A stretch of 21,039 nt of DNA, taken from assembly GCA_946885905.1 (NCBI GenBank), contig CAMPHL010000004.1, positions 1 through 21,039 of the forward strand, written 5' to 3'. The notes under the pieces are model-generated. The model was not told where the DNA came from. It did not search any database and saw only the letters and a program-made list of their open reading frames with translations. Source of the DNA: an uncultured Pseudomonadota bacterium (lineage in GTDB: Bacteria > Pseudomonadota > Gammaproteobacteria > Burkholderiales > Usitatibacteraceae). Below are positions 1 to 7,197 of this stretch, piece by piece (the stretch's first letter is position 1; every line of letters begins with the position of its first letter). Made by a program: the position numbers and the translations under genes.

Positions 1-929
1 GGCTCGTCGGCCGCCCGCTGCGCGAGATCCGCAGCCGCATGCCCGGCGTGGATGCGCGAATCGCCGCCCTCTACCGCAGGGATTCGCCGGTCACGCCCAG
101 GGGCGACACGGTGATCGAGGACGGCGACGAGGTGTTCTTCCTCGCCGCCACCAAGGACATCCGCCAGGTGATGGGCGAGTTGCGCTCGTCCGAGCGCCCG
201 GTGCGGCGCGTGATGGTCGCCGGCGGCGGCAACATCGGCTTCCGCGTCGCGCGCGCGCTCGAGAAGCGCTACCAGGTGAAGGTGGTCGAGCACAGCCGCC
301 CGCGCGCCGAGTGGCTGGCCGAGCAACTCGCGGAGAGCCTGGTGCTGCAGGGCGACTCCACCGACGAGAAGCTCCTCGACCAGGAGAACATCGAGGAGAT
401 GGACGTGTTCCTCGCCCTCACCAACGACGACGAGAACAACATCATGTCGTCGCTGCTCGCCAAAAGGCGCGGCGCGGGCCGCGTGATGGCGCTCATCAAC
501 CGCCGCTCGTACGTGGACCTGCTGCAGGCCGGCGCGATCGACGTGGCGCTCTCGCCGGCGCTCATCAGCATCGGCAAGCTCCTCGAGCACGTGCGGCGCG
601 GCGACGTGGCGGCCGTGCACAGCTGCCGCAAGGGCGCGGCCGAGGCGATCGAGCTCGTCGCCCACGGCGACCGCAAGTCCTCGCAGGTCGTGGGGCGCCC
701 GATCCGCGAGCTTCCGCCCATCGAGGGAGCGCACATCGCGTGCATCGTGCGGGCCTCGAAGGGCCCTGCCGCCCGCCACGGCGCCGGCTCCGGGGCGGAG
801 CCCGAGGTCATCATGCCGCGGCCCGACACGGTGATCGAGCCGGAGGACCACGTCATCGTCTTCCTCGTGAACCGCCGCCTCATCCCGAAGGTGGAGAAGC
901 TCTTCCAGGTCGGCGTCGGCTACCTCTGA
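1..929 (+). CDS. trkA: Trk potassium uptake regulatory subunit TrkA (5' end missing)
   Basis: This is the C-terminal part of TrkA, the cytoplasmic NAD(H)-binding ring protein that gates the TrkH/TrkG potassium channel. The frame is open from base 3 and gives about 308 residues, so roughly the first 150 of a usual ~458-residue TrkA lie outside the window. What remains is the end of the first TrkA-C domain (to about base 185), then a second Rossmann domain with the glycine motif GGGNIG (bases 222-239). Next comes the acidic and helical part with LALTNDDENN, and a second TrkA-C domain ending in FQVGVGYL. The stop codon TGA shares its last base with the trkH start (TGATG), so translation is likely coupled. 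The identification is firm; the true start cannot be seen. Confidence 0.95.
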   Translation, partial: LVGRPLREIRSRMPGVDARIAALYRRDSPVTPRGDTVIEDGDEVFFLAATKDIRQVMGELRSSERPVRRVMVAGGGNIGFRVARALEKRYQVKVVEHSRPRAEWLAEQLAESLVLQGDSTDEKLLDQENIEEMDVFLALTNDDENNIMSSLLAKRRGAGRVMALINRRSYVDLLQAGAIDVALSPALISIGKLLEHVRRGDVAAVHSCRKGAAEAIELVAHGDRKSSQVVGRPIRELPPIEGAHIACIVRASKGPAARHGAGSGAEPEVIMPRPDTVIEPEDHVIVFLVNRRLIPKVEKLFQVGVGYL

Positions 930-2386
930 TGAGCGGGCTGCTCCCGGTCGCCAACGTGCTGGGCGGGCTGATGATGCTCTTCAGCCTCTCGTACGTGGTC
1001 CCGATCGCCGCTTCGCTCTTCTGGCTGGACGGGGTGGCCTCGGACTTCGCCCTGGGCATGGCCATCACGATGGGCGGGGGCCTGCTCCTCTACCTCCTCA
1101 CCCACAGGCACCGGCGCGAGCTCAAGGTTCGCGACGGGTTCGTGCTGGTGACGTTCTCGTGGCTCATCATGGGAGCGATCGCCGCCGTGCCCTTGATGCT
1201 CATCTATACGGAGCTCTCGTTCACGAGCGCGCTCTTCGAGACGATCTCCGCGATGACCACGACGGGGGCCACGGTGCTGAGCGGTCTCGACCATGCGCCG
1301 CAGTCGGTGAACCTCTGGCGCCACCTGCTCCAGTGGCTCGGCGGCCTGGGCATCATCGTGCTCGCGGTGGCGATCCTGCCGCTGCTGGGCGTGGGCGGCA
1401 TGCAGCTCTATCGCGCCGAGATGCCCGGCCCGATGAAGGAGTCGCGCATCACGGCGCGGATCGCGGACACCGCCAAGGCGCTCTACTTCGTTTACGCGGG
1501 CTCGACGCTGCTCTGCGGGGTCGCACTTTGGGTGGCGGGAATGTCCCCCTTCGACGCGCTGTGCCACGCCTTCTCGACGGTGAGCCTGGGCGGCTTCTCC
1601 ACGCGCGACGCCAACGTGGCCGCCTACGATTCTCCCGCCATCGAGATCGTGATGGTGGCCTTCATGTTCGTGGGCGCGATCAACTTCGCCACGCACTTCC
1701 TCGCCTGGCGCGACAAGACCGTGAAGCCCTACCAATCTGACGCCGAGGCGCGCGCGGGCATCCTCGTGATCGTTGCGAGCTTCCTGGGCGTGGCCGTCTA
1801 CCTGTACATGTCGGGCACCTACGAGGCGTTCGGGCGGGCGTTGCGCCATGCCTTCTTCAACGTGGCCTCCGTGGGCCTGGGCGCCGGCTTTTCGAGCGTC
1901 GACTACACCGCGTGGCCGGTGCTGCTGCCGCACTTCCTGCTGGTGCTTTCCTGCTTCTGCGCGAGCTCCGGCTCCACGGGCAGCGGGCTCAAGATGGTGC
2001 GGGGCCTCATCCTGCTCAAGCAGGGCTTCCGCGAGCTGCACAAGCTCGTCCACCCCCACGCCGCCGAGCAGGTGAAGGTGGGCGGCCTTCCGGTGCCCAA
2101 CAAGGTCGTGTTCTCGGTGCTGGCGTTCTTCTTCGTCTACCTGGCATCGATCGTGGGCATCACGCTCCTGCTGCTCGCCACGGGGATGGACCTGAACCAC
2201 GCGCTTTCCGCCGCGATGGCCTGCATCAACAACCTGGGGCCCGGGCTCGGAACGATCGGCCCGGCGAGCAGCTACGCGGCGCTGGACGACCCGCAGAAGT
2301 GGATCTGCATGTTCGCGATGCTGCTGGGGCGCCTCGAGATCATGTCGGTGCTGGTTCTTTTCACTCGGTCCTTTTGGCGCAAGTAG
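929..2386 (+). CDS. trkH: Trk system potassium channel subunit TrkH
   Basis: This encodes a 485-residue inner-membrane potassium uptake channel, almost the length of E. coli TrkH (483). The ATG overlaps the trkA stop by one base; the open frame extends further upstream inside trkA, but that part is only a shadow. Four pore-loop motifs can be read: MTTTGATVL, TVSLGGFST, SVGLGAGFSS and NNLGPGLG. Further TrkH signatures are GVGGMQLYRAEMPGP, GSTGSGLK and a C-terminal GRLEIMSVLVLF with FWRK at the end. The third pore loop is odd: E. coli has ATTAGFT at that position, and here the paired threonines are replaced by Leu and Gly. The other three loops match the family well. With trkA upstream, the pair should form a complete Trk transporter. 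Confidence 0.96.
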   Translation: MSGLLPVANVLGGLMMLFSLSYVVPIAASLFWLDGVASDFALGMAITMGGGLLLYLLTHRHRRELKVRDGFVLVTFSWLIMGAIAAVPLMLIYTELSFTSALFETISAMTTTGATVLSGLDHAPQSVNLWRHLLQWLGGLGIIVLAVAILPLLGVGGMQLYRAEMPGPMKESRITARIADTAKALYFVYAGSTLLCGVALWVAGMSPFDALCHAFSTVSLGGFSTRDANVAAYDSPAIEIVMVAFMFVGAINFATHFLAWRDKTVKPYQSDAEARAGILVIVASFLGVAVYLYMSGTYEAFGRALRHAFFNVASVGLGAGFSSVDYTAWPVLLPHFLLVLSCFCASSGSTGSGLKMVRGLILLKQGFRELHKLVHPHAAEQVKVGGLPVPNKVVFSVLAFFFVYLASIVGITLLLLATGMDLNHALSAAMACINNLGPGLGTIGPASSYAALDDPQKWICMFAMLLGRLEIMSVLVLFTRSFWRK

Positions 2387-2392
2387 GTTTTT

Positions 2393-2477
2393 CCCGGCTC
2401 CCGCCGGAGGCGACGCCGGTTACACGGATGCACGCTACGCGTGAGTCGGATGAACACTGATGAACACGGATAACCCC
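2393..2477 (+). repeat. Left arm of the 85-base inverted repeat
   Basis: This is the reverse complement of 2576-2660 at 84 of 85 positions. Near its inner end it holds a short direct repeat, GATGAACAC TGATGAACAC, and a small palindrome around CACGCTACGCGTG. Beyond the inner edge, weaker symmetry continues for about ten bases. Confidence 0.95.
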
Positions 2478-2484
2478 GAACCGT

Positions 2485-2519
2485 ATGTGATTCGTGCCTG
2501 CGTTGGACGTAGCCTCGGA
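2485..2519 (+). repeat. Core repeat copy 1 (element 1)
   Basis: This 35-base unit matches 13846-13880 at 27 of 35 positions without gaps. The 29 bases 2491-2519 can fold on themselves: TTCG at the left pairs with CGGA at the right (one G:U), and TGCGT pairs with ACGTA around a short loop. Confidence 0.8.
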
Positions 2520-2532
2520 CCCCCATATGAAG

Positions 2533-2560
2533 TTCGCGCCTGCGTTGAACGTAGCCCGAA
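2533..2560 (+). repeat. Core repeat copy 2 (element 1)
   Basis: A second direct copy of the core, 42 bases after the first, differs by three substitutions and one deleted base. It folds into about 11 base pairs with one mismatch and one bulge: TTCG with CGAA, GC with GC, and TGCGT with ACGTA, around a TGA loop. Confidence 0.8.
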
Positions 2561-2575
2561 ACATTCATTGGGTTT

Positions 2576-2660
2576 GGGGTTATCCGTGTTCATCAGTGTT
2601 CATCCGACTCACGCATAGCGTGCATCCGTGTAACCGGCGTCGCCTCCGGCGGGAGCCGGG
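2576..2660 (-). repeat. Right arm of the 85-base inverted repeat
   Basis: This is the partner of 2393-2477, with one mismatch at 2615 (A, where symmetry predicts G). It contains the mirror copy of the GTGTTCATCAGTGTTCATC direct repeat. Its outer end lies five bases from the stop codon of the ubiA-YHS frame. Confidence 0.95.
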
Positions 2661-2665
2661 GAAAA

Positions 2666-3322
2666 TCAGGGCAAACCGAGAGCAGGCTGCCCGTGGCCCT
2701 CGATGGCGCGCCAGCCGGGGCGCTTGAGGAACAGGTTCTCGAACAGGCCCCCGGGGTCGTAGTCGAGCGTCTTGCCGGGGTTCTGCGCCTGCCAGCGCTC
2801 CTTCAGCTGGCGTCCCGTCTGGTACCACGGCACGCGCAAGACCAGCCCCTTGATCGTCTGCCAGCGCCAGCCCACGTCGCGGATCGAGGGCCAGAGCTCG
2901 TCGGCGTGGCGGATGTTGTCGCGCTCGTCGAGCTTCCAGAGCTCGTGCCCGAGGATGTCGCCGAAGATCAAGAGGCGCCCGTCGCGGATCTCGAACTCGG
3001 TCGGATCGCTGCCGAGCTTCACCGCGTACGCCGCACCGTTGGAGCAGAAGCCGCCGTACTGGGGCTCGTAGCGGGCCGGCGAGGCGAGGAAGGTCGCGAC
3101 GTTCTGCGGCTTCGAGAAGTAGTACGTTCGCCCTTCGTGGGCGGCGGCGAGCTCGGGCTTGCCGCGCACCGGCCGCCCTTCGGTGAAGTAGGCGACCGGA
3201 TCATGGCCCAGCAGCATGAGCCGCTCGCCGCGCTCGGTCTCGATGGTGGCGTGCGTGGTGCCGCAGCCGGCAAGGAACAGGGCGGCGCCCGCGGCCGCGA
3301 GGAGTCGCTTGAGGAAACGCAG
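2666..3322 (-). other. YHS-domain lipoprotein module at the ubiA 3' end (possible separate gene)
   Basis: If translated alone from CTG at 3322, this part gives 218 residues. It would have a typical lipoprotein signal peptide: basic n-region RFLKR, hydrophobic LLAAAGAALFLAG and an acceptor cysteine. After it comes a YHS-family domain (MLLGHDPVAYFTEGRPV, then YYFSKPQNVATF and PQYGGFCSNG). A C-terminal stretch with WPSIRDVGWRWQ and GGLFENLFLKRPGW completes it. YHS domains are linked to metal binding in several proteins; the role of this subgroup is not known to me. No convincing Shine-Dalgarno sequence precedes the CTG. Its outer end touches the 2387-2665 repeat element. Confidence 0.6.
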
Positions 3323-4192
3323 CTGCGGCAGGTGGTCCAGCGCGATCCCGGCGAAGACCGCGGCGCCGATCCAGTTGTTGTGCAGGAAAGCCTTGAAGCA
3401 ACCCTCGCGCGTGCGGCCCCGGATGAGGAAGTAGTGGTAGCCCGCGATGCCGGCGGCGGTGGCGAGGCCCGCATAGTAGAGCGGCCCGTAGCGCAGGTAC
3501 CACCCGATCGCCGCCATCGCCGTCAGGAACAGCGCGTAGAAGGCCATCACCGCCGCCACGTCCCAGCGGCCGAAGAGGATGGCCGACGTCCGTATGCCGA
3601 TGCGCTTGTCGTCTTCGCGGTCCACCATGGCGTACTCCGTGTCGTAAGCGATGGTCCAGAGGGCGCTCGCGGCGAGCAGCGCCCAGGCCACGGGCGGCAG
3701 GCGCCCGGTGAGCGCGGCGAACGCCATCGGGATGCCGAATCCGAAGGCTACTCCCAGCCATGCTTGCGGCATCCAGAAAAAGCGCTTGGTGTACGGATAG
3801 AGCGCGGCGATCGGCAGCGCCACGAACGCGAGCGCGACGGTGAGGTCGTTGAACTGCAGCACGATCGCGAAGGCGGCGGCCGCGAGCACGGCCGCCACCG
3901 CCAGCGCCTCCCAGGGCTTGATGCGGCCGGCCGCAAGCGGGCGCGCCTGCGTGCGTTCGACGTGCGCGTCGAAATTGCGGTCGGCATAGTCGTTGATCGC
4001 GCATCCGGCCGAGCGCATGAGCACGGTGCCCAGGACGAAGAGCCAGAGCGCCCAGGGGTTCGGGGCGCCGCGCGCCGCGATCCACAATCCCCAGAGCGTC
4101 GGCCAGAGCAGGAGCAGGATTCCGATCGGCTTGTCGAGGCGGACGAGCTTCTCGTAAGCGTCGAGGCGCTGCCGGATGGCCGCGGCGTTCAC
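2666..4192 (-). CDS. ubiA: 4-hydroxybenzoate polyprenyltransferase UbiA, in-frame with a C-terminal YHS-domain lipoprotein module
   Basis: Residues 1 to about 288 are UbiA, the membrane enzyme that prenylates 4-hydroxybenzoate in ubiquinone synthesis. It has the aspartate-rich motifs NDYADRNFD (67-75) and DTEYAMVDRED (184-194) and many hydrophobic helices. UbiA normally stops near residue 290. Here the frame continues to 508 residues through a lipoprotein-like signal (RFLKRLL, hydrophobic run, lipobox LAGC at 307-310) into a YHS-type domain with HDPVAYFTEG and PQYGGFCSNGAAY. The start is GTG at 4192, overlapping the ubiC stop by four bases (GTGA), preceded by GGTGGAAAG. The second half may instead be translated separately from CTG at 3322, since no ATG, GTG or TTG occurs near the junction. 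A true fusion, a lost stop codon or a sequence error are all possible. Confidence 0.9.
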   Translation of the reverse strand: MNAAAIRQRLDAYEKLVRLDKPIGILLLLWPTLWGLWIAARGAPNPWALWLFVLGTVLMRSAGCAINDYADRNFDAHVERTQARPLAAGRIKPWEALAVAAVLAAAAFAIVLQFNDLTVALAFVALPIAALYPYTKRFFWMPQAWLGVAFGFGIPMAFAALTGRLPPVAWALLAASALWTIAYDTEYAMVDREDDKRIGIRTSAILFGRWDVAAVMAFYALFLTAMAAIGWYLRYGPLYYAGLATAAGIAGYHYFLIRGRTREGCFKAFLHNNWIGAAVFAGIALDHLPQLRFLKRLLAAAGAALFLAGCGTTHATIETERGERLMLLGHDPVAYFTEGRPVRGKPELAAAHEGRTYYFSKPQNVATFLASPARYEPQYGGFCSNGAAYAVKLGSDPTEFEIRDGRLLIFGDILGHELWKLDERDNIRHADELWPSIRDVGWRWQTIKGLVLRVPWYQTGRQLKERWQAQNPGKTLDYDPGGLFENLFLKRPGWRAIEGHGQPALGLP

Positions 4193-4713
4193 AATCTTTC
4201 CACCAGGCCGGGCAGGAACACTTCGGTCACCATGAGCGGGCGACCATGGCGATGGAAGAGCGACCTTCGTGCCCACAACACGGGCATCGGCCGTCCCAGC
4301 AGCTCGCTCGCCCGCCTCCACAACGGATGGCGCGAATCCAGGCGCGCGAACTCGAACTTGCCGCGCGCGACCAGCGGATCGGCGAAGAGCGCCGTGGCAA
4401 GCGGACGGGTTCCGAGGGTGCGCACGCGATGCCATGCCCCGCGCAGGTCCGGGCGCGCGACGATCGAGTGCGCCATCACCACGCGCCGCCCGCCCGCGTG
4501 CAGGAGGACCTCGCGCACATAGGCGAGCTTGTGAGTCGGCCGCCCCAGCGCTTCGTACTCATCCTCGTTCGGGATGCGCATGCGCGTCTGCAGGACCTCG
4601 ACACGCATCGGCCCGTGCAATGCGATCACGCGCGTCGTGAGCGAGCCGGGATGCGCCAGCCATGCGCGTACGGGGTCGCGGTGCGGCGGGGGAAGGCGTC
4701 TCCATCGGCTCAT
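4189..4713 (-). CDS. ubiC: Chorismate lyase UbiC
   Basis: This 174-residue cytoplasmic protein should convert chorismate to 4-hydroxybenzoate and pyruvate, supplying the substrate of UbiA encoded just downstream. Length is close to E. coli UbiC (165). Recognisable parts are LAHPGSLTTRVIALHG, the VREVLLHAGGRRVVMAHSIV strand-turn-strand, the conserved GTRPLATALF block and a C-terminal LFHRHGRPLMVTEVFLP ending shortly before the stop. The ATG at 4713 overlaps the recG stop (ATGA) and the stop overlaps the ubiA GTG (GTGA), so all three are probably translated as a coupled set. Sequence conservation in UbiC is low in general, but the motifs and the ubiA neighbour make this call strong. Confidence 0.92.
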   Translation of the reverse strand: MSRWRRLPPPHRDPVRAWLAHPGSLTTRVIALHGPMRVEVLQTRMRIPNEDEYEALGRPTHKLAYVREVLLHAGGRRVVMAHSIVARPDLRGAWHRVRTLGTRPLATALFADPLVARGKFEFARLDSRHPLWRRASELLGRPMPVLWARRSLFHRHGRPLMVTEVFLPGLVERL

Positions 4714-6764
4714 GCCTTCAAGTAGAACTGCCGGCTGCCGAGCCAGCGGTCGAGATGGCGCGCGGCAGCGTGCGAATTGGCGGCGATGAGCTCGTCGGCC
4801 ACCGCGCGCGCTTTCTCGATCAGGTCCAGGTCGCGCTCGAGGTCGGCGAAGCGCAGCAGCGCAGCGCCGCTCTGGCGCGAGCCCAGGAACTCGCCGGGTC
4901 CCCGGATCTTGAGGTCCTCGCGCGCGATCTCGAAGCCGTCGTTGCTCTCGTAGATGACCTTCAGGCGCGCGCGCGCCATCTCGGAGAGCGGTTGCGCGTA
5001 GAGCAGGATGGCCAGGCTCTGCGCGGCGCCGCGCCCCACGCGCCCGCGCAGCTGGTGCAGCTGCGCAAGGCCCATGCGCTCGGCGTGCTCGATCACCATG
5101 AGCGTCGCATTGGGCACGTCCACGCCGACCTCGATCACCGTCGTGGCGACCAGGAGCTGGATCCTGCGCGCCTTGAAGTCGGCCATCACCCGGGCCTTCT
5201 CGGCGGGCTTGAGGCGCCCGTGCACGAGGCCCACCTCGAGGTCGGGGAACGTCGTCCTGATCGTCTCGAAGGTCTCGATGGCCGTCTTCAACTGCAGCTG
5301 CTCCGACTCCTCGATGAGCGGACATACCCAGTACGCCTGCGCGCCCTCGGCGCACGCCTCGCGCACGCGCGCGATGACCTCGTCGCGCCGCTCCTCCGAG
5401 ACCAGCTTGGTCACCACCGGCCTGCGGCCCGGCGGCAGCTCGTCGATGACGGTCACGTCGAGGTCCGCGAAATGGCTCATCGAGAGGGTGCGGGGAATGG
5501 GAGTGGCGCTCATCATCAGCTGGTGGGGTTCGCCGCCGCCCTTGGCCGAGAGCGCGAGGCGCTGTTCGACGCCGAAGCGATGCTGCTCGTCGACTACGGC
5601 GAGGCCGAGCCGCGCGAAGGATACGCCTTCCTGGAAAAGCGCGTGCGTGCCGATCGCGAGCTGCGTCGCGCCCGCGGCGACGGCCTCTATCGCCGCCTTC
5701 TTCTCGCGCGCCTTGAGGCTCCCCGAGAGCCACGCGATCCTCACGCCCAGGGGCAGGAGCCAGTGGGAAAGCTTGAGGTAGTGCTGCTCGGCGAGGATCT
5801 CGGTGGGCGCCATGAGCGCCGCCTGCCAGCCGTTCTCGACCGCCTGCAGCGCGGCGAGCGCCGCCACCAGCGTCTTGCCGCTGCCCACGTCGCCCTGGAG
5901 CAAGCGACGCATCGGATGCGGCTGCGCGAGGTCCCTGGCGATCACGGCCTGGGCGCGCCGCTGGGCGCCGGTGAGCGGGAAGGGCAGCGACTTCACCAGC
6001 GCGTTGGTGAGCGTGTGCTGGGCCGCCAGGGCCGGCGCGGTCTTCGCGCGCCGCTCGCGATAGGCGATGCGCATCGCGAGCTGCTGGGCGAGGATCTCGT
6101 CGAACTTGAGCCGCCGCCAGGCCGGATGCGTGCGCTCGATGAGCGATTGCGCCTCGATCCCCGGCGGGGGGCGGTGAAGGAGGAGGACGCTTTCCCTGAA
6201 CGGAGCGAGCCCCAGCTTTTTCAGGCGTTGCTCGTCCATCGTGTCCTCGAGGGCGAGCGTGTCGAGCGCGCGCTCGATCATGCCGCGCAGGGCCGACTGC
6301 GAGAGCCCGGCGGTGGTCGGATAGACCGGCGTGAGCGCGGTGGGCAGCGGCGTGCCGGGAGCCACGATCTTGTAGCGCGGGTGCACCATCTCGTCGCCGA
6401 AGAAGCCCGGGCGCACCTCGCCGAAGAGCCGCACGCGCTTGCCGGGCGCGAACTGCTTCTGCTGGCTGGGATAGAAGTTCAGGAACCGGATCCAGAGCTC
6501 GCGCGGGGCCTGCTTGCCGTCCGACGCCTCCACGAGCTTCACCACGAGCTGCCTCTTGGGCCGGTACTTCACGCTCGATTCGACCACCTCGGCCTCGACC
6601 TGCACGGACTCGCCCGCACGCACTTGCGACAGCGGCGTGAGCGTCGTCTCGTCCTCGTAGCGCAGCGGCAGGTGAAGCGCCAGGTCGGCCTTCGCCCGGA
6701 TGCCGAGCCTTTCGAGCCGGTCGGCATACGCCGGGTTGATGCCCGGCGCGGCCACGGCGGTCAC
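4710..6764 (-). CDS. recG: ATP-dependent DNA helicase RecG
   Basis: RecG remodels stalled replication forks and branched DNA. The 684-residue product compares well with E. coli RecG (693). The N-terminal wedge and OB-fold part covers about residues 1-200. The helicase motor follows: Walker A GDVGSGKT (291-298), DEQHRFGV (392-399, the RecG form of the DExH box), SATPIPRT (419-426), then the second lobe with [19 protein letters not shown] (540-551) and QLRGRVGR (571-578). The C-terminal [23 protein letters not shown] is a RecG signature. The start is GTG at 6764, overlapping the ridA stop (GTGA); the frame is open further upstream but that is inside ridA. The stop overlaps the ubiC start. Confidence 0.97.
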   Translation of the reverse strand: MTAVAAPGINPAYADRLERLGIRAKADLALHLPLRYEDETTLTPLSQVRAGESVQVEAEVVESSVKYRPKRQLVVKLVEASDGKQAPRELWIRFLNFYPSQQKQFAPGKRVRLFGEVRPGFFGDEMVHPRYKIVAPGTPLPTALTPVYPTTAGLSQSALRGMIERALDTLALEDTMDEQRLKKLGLAPFRESVLLLHRPPPGIEAQSLIERTHPAWRRLKFDEILAQQLAMRIAYRERRAKTAPALAAQHTLTNALVKSLPFPLTGAQRRAQAVIARDLAQPHPMRRLLQGDVGSGKTLVAALAALQAVENGWQAALMAPTEILAEQHYLKLSHWLLPLGVRIAWLSGSLKAREKKAAIEAVAAGATQLAIGTHALFQEGVSFARLGLAVVDEQHRFGVEQRLALSAKGGGEPHQLMMSATPIPRTLSMSHFADLDVTVIDELPPGRRPVVTKLVSEERRDEVIARVREACAEGAQAYWVCPLIEESEQLQLKTAIETFETIRTTFPDLEVGLVHGRLKPAEKARVMADFKARRIQLLVATTVIEVGVDVPNATLMVIEHAERMGLAQLHQLRGRVGRGAAQSLAILLYAQPLSEMARARLKVIYESNDGFEIAREDLKIRGPGEFLGSRQSGAALLRFADLERDLDLIEKARAVADELIAANSHAAARHLDRWLGSRQFYLKA

Positions 6765-7135
6765 CCCAGGTACATGACCGCGTCGATCTCGACCTGCGAG
6801 CCGCGCGGCAGCGAGGCCACGCCCACGGTCACCCGCGCGGGGTAGGGCTCGCGGAAATACGTGGCCATGATCTCGTTCACCTTCGGGAAGTTGGCGAGGT
6901 CGATGAGGTAGATGGTCACGCGCGCGACCTTCGAGAAGTCGCCGCCCGCGGCCTTGCACACCGCCTGCAGGTTATCGAAGACGCGCTTCACCTGGTTGTC
7001 GAAACCCTCGACGATCTGCATCGATTTCGGGTCGAGGGGGATCTGGCCGGAGAGGTAGACGGTGTCGCCGGCGCGGATGGCCTGCGAATAGGTGCCGATG
7101 GCGGCGGGGGCTTCGGGGGTGGAGATGGGTTTCAT
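6761..7135 (-). CDS. ridA: RidA family enamine/imine deaminase
   Basis: This 124-residue cytoplasmic protein belongs to the RidA (YjgF/YER057c/UK114) family, which hydrolyses reactive 2-aminoacrylate and related enamines formed by PLP enzymes. The motif chain is typical: [40 protein letters not shown], and [24 protein letters not shown]. The arginine in PARVTV is the substrate-binding arginine of active RidA proteins. Length is normal for the family. It lies between spoT (62 bases upstream) and recG (4-base overlap). Confidence 0.95.
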   Translation of the reverse strand: MKPISTPEAPAAIGTYSQAIRAGDTVYLSGQIPLDPKSMQIVEGFDNQVKRVFDNLQAVCKAAGGDFSKVARVTIYLIDLANFPKVNEIMATYFREPYPARVTVGVASLPRGSQVEIDAVMYLG

Positions 7136-7169
7136 GGGCTGGTTCGCGGATTGAGCGGCGCTTGCGTCC

Positions 7170-7182
7170 GCTCCAATGGAGC
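7170..7182. promoter_or_regulatory. Short palindrome in the spoT-ridA gap
   Basis: GCTCCAATGGAGC is a perfect 6+1+6 palindrome in the 62-base gap between the spoT stop and the ridA start. The overlapping pair GAGCGG (7153-7158) and CCGCTC (7168-7173) would form an alternative stem that excludes it. Function unknown; there is no U-run. Confidence 0.4.
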
Positions 7183-7197
7183 TCGGGTGATGGTTCT

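Larger units (their letters stand above)
2387..2665. repeat. Nested inverted-repeat element filling the trkH / ubiA-YHS convergent gap
   Basis: The whole 279-base gap between two convergent stop codons is one symmetrical structure. The outer arms, 2393-2477 and 2576-2660, are 85 bases each and reverse-complementary with a single mismatch (2438 against 2615). Outside them, T4 at 2388-2391 faces A4 at 2662-2665. The element starts immediately after the trkH stop and ends at the base before the stop of the opposing gene. Inside the arms lie two direct copies of a quasi-palindromic core (2491-2519 and 2533-2560). No reading frame of interest and no transposase is present. A bidirectional transcription end point or a non-autonomous mobile repeat is possible, but the hairpin is not followed by a U-run on either strand, so it is not a standard intrinsic terminator. 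Confidence 0.93.

Noticed and set aside
311..928. An upstream extension of the trkH frame
   Set aside because: It overlaps trkA in another frame and translates to Arg/Pro/Gly-rich sequence; the TrkH family start fits ATG 929.
2387..2665. An insertion sequence with terminal inverted repeats
   Set aside because: There is no transposase frame, no visible target-site duplication, and the arms are far longer than the interior would require for a normal IS.
2387..2665. A standard intrinsic terminator pair
   Set aside because: The stem is followed by an A-run, not a U-run, on both strands.
2693..4522. A 609-codon plus-strand open frame opposite ubiA and ubiC
   Set aside because: Low-complexity Arg/Ala/Glu translation antisense to conserved motifs of UbiA and UbiC.
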